Source of the DNA: Gemmatimonadales bacterium UBA7835 | Lineage (GTDB): Bacteria; Gemmatimonadota; Gemmatimonadetes; Longimicrobiales; Gaopeijiaceae | Length of the DNA: 30,505 nt | Reading direction: 5' to 3' | Assembly: GCA_002500925.1 (NCBI GenBank) | Contig: DLTN01000061.1 | Coordinates: 1-30,505 of the forward strand | Shown: one piece after another, positions 1 through 8,004 of the stretch | Layout of the letters: each line of letters begins with the position of its first letter | Numbering within the stretch: position 1 is the stretch's first letter | Made by a program: the position numbers and the translations under genes | The notes under the pieces: model-generated | The model's database searches: none | What the model saw: only the letters and a program-made list of their open reading frames with translations | What the model was told of the DNA's origin: nothing

Positions 1-513
1 TGAACGTTCAGCGATAGCTATATACGTGTCCTCTGCCTCTTTCCACCTACCTTCCTGCTCATAGGCCTGGGCCAGCAATCCGGCGGCTTGGAGAGCTATG
101 GGTGATCCCGGCCTTTCGCCGATCGGTCCAAGGACAGCCAGGGCCTGTTGCGGGTCCCCAGAATCTAGATAGAGCTCGCCAAGTACGAGTCGCGCCTCAC
201 CGTCATACGCTGTGGAGCCAAACCGGTCCAGAAACGTAGCTAGGTCAATCTTCGCACCCTCTGTGTCACTGATCGAGATTGATTGATAGATCGTCTCTAG
301 CGACTCGGCCGCCCTTACGTTCATCTCTGACTGGTAATTCACGTAGTAAAATCCACCGGCAATCATGAGCACTAGCAGCACGCCACCAACCGTCATTAAC
401 TGTTGATTGGCCTTTGCCCAGTTCGATGCCTCTAGAACACCAACGACAAAGGTGTCGTCGGCATCGTGGGTTCCCTGGGAACTGCGCCGCGCTTTAGGGT
501 GTCGCTTCGACAT
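1..513 (-). CDS. Membrane-anchored TPR protein, YfgM/TPR_21-like (partial, C-terminus beyond window)
   Basis: The frame starts at ATG 513 and stays open to base 1, giving 171 residues of the N-terminal part. Visible order: a basic, hydrophilic start (MSKRHPKARRSS), one transmembrane helix at about residues 40-60 (TVGGVLLVLMIAGGFYYV), then helical TPR-like repeats from about residue 65 (ARLVLGELYLDSGDPQQAL, then LAQAYEQEGRWKEAEDTY). A short cytoplasmic tail, single helix and periplasmic TPRs is the layout of YfgM-like proteins, which sit at the SecYEG translocon and assist periplasmic folding. The assignment to that family is inferred from architecture only. It lies 98 bases downstream of the MFS gene on the same strand. 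The C-terminus and stop are outside the window. Confidence 0.8.
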   Translation of the reverse strand, partial: MSKRHPKARRSSQGTHDADDTFVVGVLEASNWAKANQQLMTVGGVLLVLMIAGGFYYVNYQSEMNVRAAESLETIYQSISISDTEGAKIDLATFLDRFGSTAYDGEARLVLGELYLDSGDPQQALAVLGPIGERPGSPIALQAAGLLAQAYEQEGRWKEAEDTYIAIAERS

Positions 514-611
514 AATCGGGCCTTAACGGGGTCTGCGGGCAGCCAAATGACGACCCAGAAGAGTCGATAAAAGCTAGACGGGCTGCTGCCAAGGGTCAAC
601 GAAGCCTCCGC

Positions 612-1817
612 TTACTTGCGGGTGATATTCTCTTTGGCTTCGGCTCTACCTAACGAGGGGTGGAGCGCCAAGGCGACGGCAATCAATGCTATAGGAAAAG
701 ATCCGAGAGTGGCTGCCTGTGGTCCAATGGCATCGGCAAGGATCCCTGTGCCTAGAACACCGAGGGCCCCGGTTGCCCAAGCCAACCCCATGACTACTCC
801 GGAGCTCGCAGCCGTCCCGTTCGGGATCATCTCCTGAGCCATTACTACGACCGGCGGAAGTGTTGCCATGCCTAGAAAGCCAGCTATGGCTGCCACCGCT
901 AATCCGAGTGTGCCAGCTGGGCCGATCCAAACGGCTAAGGCATGGGCGGGCAGAGCCCAAAAACACAAATGAGCTAGAAGTTTTGGACGGTCAAGCCGGT
1001 CTGAAAGGAGGCCTCCGGCTACCGTCCCGAATGCCTGTGCCGAGAAGTAAGCAGTCAGTGCGACGGCCCCTAGCGTTTCGGAGCCGCCATTCTCAGCAAC
1101 TATGATTGGAACCATCGTCTGAAAAGTCCTCTGCACGAACGCCATCACAGCACTTATCCCAAAAATCAGACCCAACGGACCTTTGAGTCGTCTTAGTACC
1201 TCTTTTGGCGCGGCTGGTGGTGCTCGGTCAGAAGTCGACGTCTCAGCTTGCTCCGCCGGTAGGCCTAGATAGACGAAGGGAGCAACAAGTAAGACGGGTA
1301 GCGCCGCCATCCACAGTCCTTCCATGCCCTTTGCTTGTGCCAACCAGACAGCGACAACCGGACCCATTGCAAAGCCAACAGAGCCCCCAAAAGAAAAGAC
1401 CGAATATCGGGCGCCACCTCCCCTTCCCTGAGATACACGCACTGCATACGATGCGCCGGGGGGGTGAAAGGCTGCTGAACCAATTCCCCCAATGAGGAGC
1501 AGTAGCACTAGAGACCAAAAGCCGGTCGCCCATGCTATGGCTGAGACAAAGACCCCAGAGATTACAGGCCCTAGCACCGCTAAGCCGCGACGCCCGTAAC
1601 GATCCGCCACGAATCCGAAGAATGGCTGTGGTAGTGCGGCGGCCACGGAAAACGCAACCGCTAGAGTAGCTGCTGACGTAATCGAAAGCCCTAGGTCACC
1701 CATGATGCGCGGGAGCAGTGGGGGAACGAAGGAAGCGTACATGTCATTCACTGCGTGTGCTCCTGAAACCACAAGAGCAACGCGGAGTGCCGAACGATCT
1801 TTCACATGTGGTGACAT
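612..1817 (-). CDS. MFS transporter, fosmidomycin-resistance (Fsr)-like
   Basis: A 401-residue inner-membrane protein with about 12 hydrophobic segments. MFS motif A is clear after the second helix (about residues 68-78, GFVADRYGRR), with a second copy in the central loop (LLSDRLDRPK). The segment GIGSAAFHPPGASY near residue 120 closely resembles the A-F-H-P-x-G signature of Fsr-type exporters, which use the proton gradient to expel small molecules; the actual substrate is unknown. I choose ATG 1817 because AGGAG lies 8 bases upstream; an in-frame GTG at 1838 would add seven residues and has a weaker site. It is transcribed divergently from the GGT-family gene starting at 2014. Confidence 0.85.
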   Translation of the reverse strand: MSPHVKDRSALRVALVVSGAHAVNDMYASFVPPLLPRIMGDLGLSITSAATLAVAFSVAAALPQPFFGFVADRYGRRGLAVLGPVISGVFVSAIAWATGFWSLVLLLLIGGIGSAAFHPPGASYAVRVSQGRGGGARYSVFSFGGSVGFAMGPVVAVWLAQAKGMEGLWMAALPVLLVAPFVYLGLPAEQAETSTSDRAPPAAPKEVLRRLKGPLGLIFGISAVMAFVQRTFQTMVPIIVAENGGSETLGAVALTAYFSAQAFGTVAGGLLSDRLDRPKLLAHLCFWALPAHALAVWIGPAGTLGLAVAAIAGFLGMATLPPVVVMAQEMIPNGTAASSGVVMGLAWATGALGVLGTGILADAIGPQAATLGSFPIALIAVALALHPSLGRAEAKENITRK

Positions 1818-2013
1818 ACCCTCAGCTCCTAACTGCACCTCGCCTCAACTTCTCTTGGAAAGACTGCATGGGTATCGGCCGCCAAGAGAGTGCTCGGAGG
1901 ATAAAACGACGCGAGCGACATCTGTAACGACTGGCGTGGATACGTTCATACCATAACGTTTTGCAGATTGGAATAAACCGGCCCACTCCAGGTCACTGCC
2001 CCATTCAGAGCTC

Positions 2014-3816
2014 ATGCCGAACTTTAACGTCCCAGATTCCCAGACCAAGTCACGCGAGCAGGCCCGGTGTGCCCTCGACTTCACTAGCAAACGAAGAACC
2101 TCTCTTCTAGCGCTTTTGTTGGTTTTTGTCGGATGCAGTGCCCCGACTCCTGAAGGCGGCGCAACCGATACAGACCTGATGACGACTGTCTATGCTCCAC
2201 AGAATCGTCCCGACGTCCAAGGAACCATTGGTGCTGTTTCAGCCGGTCACCCCTTGGCGGCTCAGGCGGGCCTAGACGTTTTGAAAGACGGTGGCACAGC
2301 GACTGATGCAATCATAGCGATGGCTGGAGTTTTGGCGGTCACACGTCCTCACATGAATGGCGTGGGAGGAGATGCCTTCGGCATCTTTTATGACGGTGCC
2401 ACAGGAGAGGTCACTGCCCTGAATGCGAGTGGACGTTCAGGTGCGATTGCTACGCCCGAATTTTTTACTAACGAGGGATTTGATCGGATCCCCGATAAGG
2501 GCGCTCTGTCGGTAAGTGTACCAGGAGCGATAGCTGGTTGGGTCGACGCCCATGACCGTTACGGGAAGAAGCCGTTCGCCCAGTTGCTCGAGCCAGGAAT
2601 AAGATTTGCGCGGGACGGCTTCGCGGTTTCGACCAGACTGGCTCTAGATTTCGAGGCCCAGGGTGCAGACCTGAACGACTTCGGAAAATCTCTCTACCTG
2701 CCGAATGATGGGGCACCGCCATCCGTAGGGACGCTTCTGCGAAATCCTGAACTCGCTGCTTCGTTAGAGGATATCGCGAGTCGAAAAAAAGAAGGCTTTT
2801 ACAATGGTGATATTGCTGAGACTCTAGCCGATTTCGTTCAAGGCCAAGGTGGACATCTCCGCGCCTCCGATTTTGCGAACCATGTCTCCACATGGGTAGA
2901 GCCTCTCCGCCTCAACTACTTGGAACACACCTTCATAGTGATGCCTCCAAGTACGCAAGGGCCTGCACAGCTAGCCCTGATGGAGATGTCTAAGGGGCAC
3001 GATATCCAGTCCATGGGGCACAACAGCTCCGACTATCTGCACACGCTTATCGAGCTGAAGAAGCTTGCTTTTGCTGATCGAGATCGGTGGATCGCAGATC
3101 CCGAAAAGGCCGACGTGCCCTTAGCGCGCCTTTTGAGCCCAGCCTATCTCGCAGAGCGTTCTGCTATGGTGGATCCATCGAGAGCGGCAGACTCAGTACC
3201 CCCCGGGTTTGGCGACGATGACGTGGACACTCAGGAGGAAGAGCGAGATGACTCAGGAGACACGGTCTACCTCACAGCAGTCGATCAGTGGGGTAACGCT
3301 GTGAGCTGGATTCAGAGTAACTTCGCTGGTTTTGGCTCTGGGCTACTTGAGCCAGAGACAGGAATACTTCTCCACAACCGAGGATCTCTATACACACTTG
3401 AAGACGGCCATCCCAATCAGGTTGCCCCCAACAAGCGCCCCTATCACACACTATCTCCAATGATGGCCCTCCACGCTGACGGTGACTTTTCGTTTACCCT
3501 CGGCACACCCGGTGGAGACAGCCAACCTCAATCACTGCTTCAGATAAGTCACAACCTTCTTCTGTTCAACATGACACCGCAGGAGGCCATTGAGGCACCA
3601 CGTTTCCGTTCGATGTCCGACATGCGGGTGTCGATTGAGAACCGCGTTCCACGTGCCGCACTGGAAGGCTTGGCCTCAAAGGGGCACCAACTAACAGTTG
3701 TGCCTGGATGGACCGCAACCTTCGGAGGTGCGCAGATGATTGTTTTCAACCGTGAAACGGGAGTCCTCAACGCCGCAGCGGACCCCCGACGAGAAGCCTA
3801 CGCACTCGCGTACTGA
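2014..3816 (+). CDS. ggt: Gamma-glutamyltransferase-family Ntn hydrolase, predicted lipoprotein
   Basis: A 600-residue full-length GGT-family protein. After a 28-residue hydrophilic lead comes a hydrophobic stretch and a lipobox (VFVGC, Cys41), so it should be lipid-anchored outside the cytoplasm. Family segments are present in order: GGTATDAIIAMAGVLAVTRP (94-113), GVGGDAF (116-122), VPGAIAGW (169-176), the autoprocessing site SGDTVYLTAVDQWGNAVS with nucleophile Thr417, and TPGGDSQPQ (498-506). GGTs cleave themselves into two subunits, exposing this threonine, then hydrolyse or transfer gamma-glutamyl or other acyl groups. Here the oxyanion double-serine of classical GGT is replaced by KRPYHT (474-479), as in YwrD/cephalosporin-acylase-like members, so glutathione may not be the substrate. 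The Shine-Dalgarno is weak; no other in-frame start precedes the signal peptide. Likely cotranscribed with the next two genes. Confidence 0.92.
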   Translation: MPNFNVPDSQTKSREQARCALDFTSKRRTSLLALLLVFVGCSAPTPEGGATDTDLMTTVYAPQNRPDVQGTIGAVSAGHPLAAQAGLDVLKDGGTATDAIIAMAGVLAVTRPHMNGVGGDAFGIFYDGATGEVTALNASGRSGAIATPEFFTNEGFDRIPDKGALSVSVPGAIAGWVDAHDRYGKKPFAQLLEPGIRFARDGFAVSTRLALDFEAQGADLNDFGKSLYLPNDGAPPSVGTLLRNPELAASLEDIASRKKEGFYNGDIAETLADFVQGQGGHLRASDFANHVSTWVEPLRLNYLEHTFIVMPPSTQGPAQLALMEMSKGHDIQSMGHNSSDYLHTLIELKKLAFADRDRWIADPEKADVPLARLLSPAYLAERSAMVDPSRAADSVPPGFGDDDVDTQEEERDDSGDTVYLTAVDQWGNAVSWIQSNFAGFGSGLLEPETGILLHNRGSLYTLEDGHPNQVAPNKRPYHTLSPMMALHADGDFSFTLGTPGGDSQPQSLLQISHNLLLFNMTPQEAIEAPRFRSMSDMRVSIENRVPRAALEGLASKGHQLTVVPGWTATFGGAQMIVFNRETGVLNAAADPRREAYALAY

Positions 3817-3819
3817 TCA

Positions 3820-4185
3820 ATGAAGACATTTGTTTTGTTCGGAGCGTTATTTGGAGCTCTAGCCGTTTGCCTAGGAGCGTTTGGTGCCCACGCCCTCCGT
3901 GACAGCCTGTCCGCCCAGGACTTAGTTACGTTCGAGACCGGCGTTCGTTATCAGATGTACCACGCCCTAGCATTGCTAGCTGTCGCGGGGGCCATGAGTC
4001 AATGGGAATCGGACGCTCTTGTGTTTGCGGGCTACGCGTTTGTAATAGGAATTCTGATTTTCTCCGGAAGTCTTTACGTCCTAGTTCTTTCCGGCCAGCG
4101 ATGGATCGGAGCGATCACACCAATCGGAGGATTGGCTTTGATACTGGGATGGGTTCTCCTCGGATGGAGCGCCTGGCGCTCTTGA
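3820..4185 (+). CDS. DUF423 (YgdD-like) small integral membrane protein
   Basis: A 121-residue protein with four predicted helices (about residues 3-24, 45-64, 70-90, 97-117). The N-terminal pattern LGAFGAHALRDSLSAQDLVTFETGVRYQMYHALALL is split across the first loop and second helix and is diagnostic for DUF423: conserved GAFGAH, then TGxxYQMYHALALL. The family is widespread and its function is not established. The start codon lies three bases after the GGT stop, so the two are almost certainly translated from one message, and the next gene overlaps its end by 22 bases. Confidence 0.93.
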   Translation: MKTFVLFGALFGALAVCLGAFGAHALRDSLSAQDLVTFETGVRYQMYHALALLAVAGAMSQWESDALVFAGYAFVIGILIFSGSLYVLVLSGQRWIGAITPIGGLALILGWVLLGWSAWRS

Positions 4186-4958
4186 GTCTCCGGCTCGAAG
4201 AAGACGTCGAGAGGGCGAATTCTATCCTCGAGCAGGCCAACCAAATTGTAGTTCTTACAGGAGCGGGGGTTTCAGCTGAGTCGGGGATCCCCACGTTCCG
4301 GGGTCGCGGCGGTCTCTGGCGCTCGCGCCGGCCAGAAGAGCTCGCAACCCCGGAAGCGTTTGAAGAAAGCCCTGAACTGGTATGGGAATGGTATCAGTGG
4401 CGGCGGAGACTGATCGCAGAATGCTCGCCAAATGCGGGGCACCAAGCCTTGGCCAGGCTGGCCCTCAAAAAGGATGGAGTGACCCTGATCACACAAAACG
4501 TAGATGGACTCCACAGCAGGGCTGCTCAAACAGAGGCCAAAGCTCTGAACATCCTGGATGCGCAGGCCGCGTTCCCACTAGAAGTGCACGGGGCGATAAA
4601 CCGTGATCGGTGCTCTCTCTGCGATCGCTTAACGGATGCGGTGAGTCATTTCCAATTAGGTCCGCCCCAGTGCAATGACTGTGGGGGACCTCTGCGGCCA
4701 GATGTAGTATGGTTCGGTGAGTCTTTGGACCCAATCATTATTGGAGCGGCGCAGGAGGCGGCCTTGCGGGCTGATGTCTGCTTGGTGGTGGGTACGAGTG
4801 CGCTAGTGCATCCCGCGGCCGGCCTCCCCTCGATGACACTCCGCGCGGGCGGCCTGCTGATCGAGGTAAATCTTGAAGCCACGACTCTGACGAATCAGGC
4901 CGCAGTTTCGTTACAAGGCCGCTCAGCCTCGCTGCTCCCACGCGTCATAAAGGCATAA
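4164..4958 (+). CDS. cobB: Sir2-family NAD-dependent protein deacylase, class III (SIRT5/CobB)-like
   Basis: A 264-residue sirtuin. Visible motifs: NAD-binding GAGVSAESGIPTFRG (33-47), TQNVDGLH (110-117), catalytic His142 in EVHG, zinc ligands Cys150/Cys153 and Cys170/Cys173 (two C-x2-C pairs), then VVGTSALVHPAAGL (208-221) and IEVN (233-236). Tyr77 and Arg80 (WYQWR) form the Y-x2-R pair that in SIRT5 and CobB binds acidic acyl groups, so desuccinylase or demalonylase activity is expected from family knowledge. The open frame runs upstream to 4002, but that part is a shadow of DUF423; ATG 4164 or TTG 4182 are the sensible starts, both overlapping the previous gene. The length suits a bacterial sirtuin. 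Confidence 0.92.
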   Translation: MERLALLSLRLEEDVERANSILEQANQIVVLTGAGVSAESGIPTFRGRGGLWRSRRPEELATPEAFEESPELVWEWYQWRRRLIAECSPNAGHQALARLALKKDGVTLITQNVDGLHSRAAQTEAKALNILDAQAAFPLEVHGAINRDRCSLCDRLTDAVSHFQLGPPQCNDCGGPLRPDVVWFGESLDPIIIGAAQEAALRADVCLVVGTSALVHPAAGLPSMTLRAGGLLIEVNLEATTLTNQAAVSLQGRSASLLPRVIKA

Positions 4959-4998
4959 GTCCGAGACGACCCGAAGCGGAAAAGCTCCGGACACTCTC

Positions 4999-5994
4999 TC
5001 ACTCGCAGTCCAGAATGGTCATGAGCGTCTCCATCGCGACGTTCCCTCCGGAGAGCAGCACCACTACCACCCCTTCTGTATCAGGAGGTTTCCATGAGCC
5101 GTTCAAAAGCGCGGCAAGAGCGACCACTCCGCCTCCCTCCACAACCAAGTTTAAATGGGTCAGAGAGAATCGGATTGCATCACTAATGCCTTCTTCTGAA
5201 ACCTTGATGTACTGGTCTACTCGTTCTCGCACGAGATTGAAAGAGTATCGATTTTCCAGCCCGATACCCCCTGCCAGAGCGTTGGCTAACGTGTCCTCTT
5301 CTGGCAGTTCGATGGGCTGCCCAGCTTCTATGCTAGAATGCATAACCGCTGCACGTTCGGCTGAAACGGCGACTATCGAAGGAGTCAGCCCCGCCTCCTT
5401 CAGCCCCCCTGAGACTCCTGCGATCAGACCTCCCCCAGAGAGCGGGGCCAGAAATGCCGAAATTGGTCGCCCCGCAAGTTGGTCTGCTAGTTCTAATCCA
5501 ATGGTTCCTTGTCCATTGATCACCCAAGGGTCGTCATAAGCCGATACATATGTGGACCCTGTATTCTCAGCCTCCTGGATAGCAGCCACCTCTGCCTCAT
5601 CGAAGGTGGAGCCGGTCAACACTGCTTCTGCGCCTCCCGACCTTATACCATCCAACTTCACCGGATCTACCCACTCTGGGACAAATACGCGGGCAGGAAT
5701 TCCCGTTCGCTCTGCCACATAAGAGACCGCTCGCCCATGATTGCCGCTCGAACAGGCAACTACGCCGCGGAGCACTTCTTCTGGCCCTAGTGACTCCAGC
5801 CGTGCTGCTGCCCCACGAACCTTGAATGAGCCTGTTGCCTGAAGGCATTCAAGTTTGAGTAGGACTTCCCGACCGAGCCTCTCGCTCAAGACAGGCGCTG
5901 ACAATAGAGGGGTGACGCGCGCATGGCGAGAGACCACCTCGCGCACATCAGCGCTTGAAGTTTCAGTAAACGGCCCTGCCGGATACCCGGTCAT
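4999..5994 (-). CDS. Threonine dehydratase / serine racemase-like PLP enzyme (fold type II)
   Basis: A 331-residue single-domain enzyme. The PLP lysine is Lys58 in ATGSFKVRGA; the phosphate/substrate loop is SSGNHGR (about 102-108) and the glycine-rich cofactor phosphate loop is LSGGGLIAG (about 186-194). These are hallmarks of L-threonine/L-serine ammonia-lyases and serine racemases, which convert threonine to 2-oxobutanoate or racemise/deaminate serine in the cytoplasm. No C-terminal ACT regulatory domain is present, so it resembles the catabolic or racemase type rather than biosynthetic IlvA. Which substrate it uses, including threo-3-hydroxyaspartate, cannot be told here. It begins 25 bases after the stop of the LVIVD gene and ends 40 bases from the convergent sirtuin gene. 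Confidence 0.9.
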   Translation of the reverse strand: MTGYPAGPFTETSSADVREVVSRHARVTPLLSAPVLSERLGREVLLKLECLQATGSFKVRGAAARLESLGPEEVLRGVVACSSGNHGRAVSYVAERTGIPARVFVPEWVDPVKLDGIRSGGAEAVLTGSTFDEAEVAAIQEAENTGSTYVSAYDDPWVINGQGTIGLELADQLAGRPISAFLAPLSGGGLIAGVSGGLKEAGLTPSIVAVSAERAAVMHSSIEAGQPIELPEEDTLANALAGGIGLENRYSFNLVRERVDQYIKVSEEGISDAIRFSLTHLNLVVEGGGVVALAALLNGSWKPPDTEGVVVVLLSGGNVAMETLMTILDCE

Positions 5995-6019
5995 GAACCC
6001 GCAATCCCTGCGAGCGGTT

Positions 6020-7942
6020 CTAGAAGACGACCCGGGACCGTTCTTTCAGCTCGGTAATCCATAGTCCTGAATTGAGGTCGGACGAATAGATCCGCCCCTT
6101 GAACACCTGGGCACCCCACGCCATAGGCCAGTTTGGAGTCGTCGTTTCACTATCTGTTGTTAATATCGTCGCGATTTCGCGTCCTTGCTTGTAGAGATCG
6201 CCACGAAGCTCCCCAGAAATGTCCACGACCCGAAGGCCTGCCTGATAGTAACCCACATACATCTTGTCATCCTCAATCCAGACATTGTGCGCCCCAGCTT
6301 CAGGAACCTCGTACTTAGCTACTTCCACAGGATTCTCAATATCACTCACATCTAAGACGTGGATGTAACCCCGTGCATGGATTGCTCCGTTAGCGTCCCA
6401 CTCTGCTGGAAATATCTCGTCACCAACGAACAAGTACTGCCCGTAACGCCATGCCACGTGGGTATTTCCGATAGGATACTTGAACTGACTTACGAAGACC
6501 GGCGCGGTGGGCGTACCACCGTGGCTCCCCGCCCCAACATCTAGGATCACTACCCCATCATCCCAATACGACACATACGCGTATCCATCTTGAACCATTA
6601 CGTCATGAAGGGAGCGCTGCTGACTGTCGATTCCCCACCTCCCGACCTCTCGAGGCGCCTCCGGGTCGGAGATGTCGATAACGTGAACCGCACGGGTGCC
6701 ATTGTGGACAGCGTAAACCAATTCGTGCTCACCAGAGATCCAGACGTTGTGTACCCCCCCGGTCACCGTCTCTGTGTACTCGGAAAGAATTTCAGGATGA
6801 GCCGGTGTACTGAGATCGAGGAACACCATGCCGTTTCTTCGACTAGACGCTCCCTCTCGAGTAACTATTCCCAACCTATTGTTTGGGTGGATTTTGACGT
6901 CATTAATCCGGCGAGCGTCCAATTGCAGCGAATCTGTGAGTACTGGATTTGAGGGGTCTGTGACGTCCCACACCTTCATCCAGTCCCACATAAAGGTTCC
7001 GATATACGCATAGTCCCGTCCATCGACTCCCTCGAAGACCCACACGTCCCCTGAATGATGCTCTGCGATCCCTCCACGACCGAGCTGAACCAATTGGGCG
7101 TCCGCCCCACGCGCCTCGACGATTACGATACCGCTCTGGACGTCTCGCTCACCCATGCGCGCACTTACGCGGTACGTCCCAGCTTCCTCGGCGACGAAAA
7201 CGCCTTCACCACCGTCGTCCTCGATCTGAGCGCCCAAGCCGCTCAAGGACCATTCCGGGAACACCCTTACCGTTTCCCCTGAGTTGGTCTGAGCCGTAGC
7301 GGTGAATCTGATTACATCGCCGGTACGCACCCTAGACTCCCTTGGCTCTAATTGATACGAGATCCCAGGGTCTGCCTGAACTCTCAGCTCTAGGCTAGTG
7401 CTAACATTGTCTCCTGATACCGATATCGTTGCCGAGCCCGCTTGCCTGGCGAACACGAGGCCTGCGCCGTCCACCGCGGCTATATCAGGGTCAGAGCTTG
7501 ACCAGCTGAGCTCGGGACCGTCCACTGGTTCGCCAAGGCGATTTGACGCCGAAACCCACACCGGAATGACCTGGCTCGCGTAGGGTTCATCCGACCCTAC
7601 ATTGGCTACCAGTCTTGTAGCCGGAAGAGCCCGGATCACAACGGACACAGATACCGATTCCCCGCCCACAACAGCGGTGATTCGAGCCATACCAGGATTC
7701 AGCCCTGTGACAACTCCGTCAGTGCTCACTGAGGCCAGTTCCGGGGTAGAAGCAACCCAGCGGACTAGGAGGTCGTCTAATACACGCCCTGCGCCGTCTT
7801 GAGCTGTTACAGTCAATCTCGCTGTTTCAGTAACCTCGATTTCTGCACGTTCGGGTGATATCACGATCTGTGCAGGTTGTGCTTGTGCAGGCGCAACCTG
7901 AAGAATTGCAGCAACTAGAAAAGAGCTTGCGAGGCCAGTCAT
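6020..7942 (-). CDS. Secreted protein: three Ig-like (BIG2-type) domains plus LVIVD-repeat beta-propeller
   Basis: A 640-residue exported protein. The signal peptide spans residues 1-22 (hydrophobic core then APAQA-Q). Three bacterial Ig-like repeats follow: about 25-105, 107-190 and 192-278, the first two with the BIG2 pattern of alternating strands ending in sentences such as ASVSTDGVVTGLNPGMARIT and AAVDGAGLVFARQAGSATIS. From about 283 to 640 lies an LVIVD propeller with recurring blades of the form YAYIGTF..VWDVTDPSNPVL, VHVIDISDPEAPREVG, IHVLDVSDIENPVEVAKYE and LRVVDIS. LVIVD proteins are secreted or cell-surface and their ligand is generally unknown. Start chosen at ATG 7942 with AGGAG eight bases upstream. 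It sits 62 bases downstream of a TPR lipoprotein gene and 25 bases upstream of the PLP enzyme, so the three may be one unit. Confidence 0.9.
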   Translation of the reverse strand: MTGLASSFLVAAILQVAPAQAQPAQIVISPERAEIEVTETARLTVTAQDGAGRVLDDLLVRWVASTPELASVSTDGVVTGLNPGMARITAVVGGESVSVSVVIRALPATRLVANVGSDEPYASQVIPVWVSASNRLGEPVDGPELSWSSSDPDIAAVDGAGLVFARQAGSATISVSGDNVSTSLELRVQADPGISYQLEPRESRVRTGDVIRFTATAQTNSGETVRVFPEWSLSGLGAQIEDDGGEGVFVAEEAGTYRVSARMGERDVQSGIVIVEARGADAQLVQLGRGGIAEHHSGDVWVFEGVDGRDYAYIGTFMWDWMKVWDVTDPSNPVLTDSLQLDARRINDVKIHPNNRLGIVTREGASSRRNGMVFLDLSTPAHPEILSEYTETVTGGVHNVWISGEHELVYAVHNGTRAVHVIDISDPEAPREVGRWGIDSQQRSLHDVMVQDGYAYVSYWDDGVVILDVGAGSHGGTPTAPVFVSQFKYPIGNTHVAWRYGQYLFVGDEIFPAEWDANGAIHARGYIHVLDVSDIENPVEVAKYEVPEAGAHNVWIEDDKMYVGYYQAGLRVVDISGELRGDLYKQGREIATILTTDSETTTPNWPMAWGAQVFKGRIYSSDLNSGLWITELKERSRVVF

Positions 7943-8004
7943 TTAAAACGCTCCTGAAAGCGACGAGTCAAAGGTAATTTGTGTTCAAGGGCTATTCCCC
8001 AGAT

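Noticed and set aside
2084..2893. Minus-strand open frames over the GGT-family gene
   Set aside because: They are antisense to strongly conserved GGT coding sequence and show no family motifs.
4002..4163. Apparent 54-residue N-terminal extension of the sirtuin
   Set aside because: It is the shadow frame of DUF423; its translation is unlike any sirtuin N-terminus and a start at 4164 gives the usual length.
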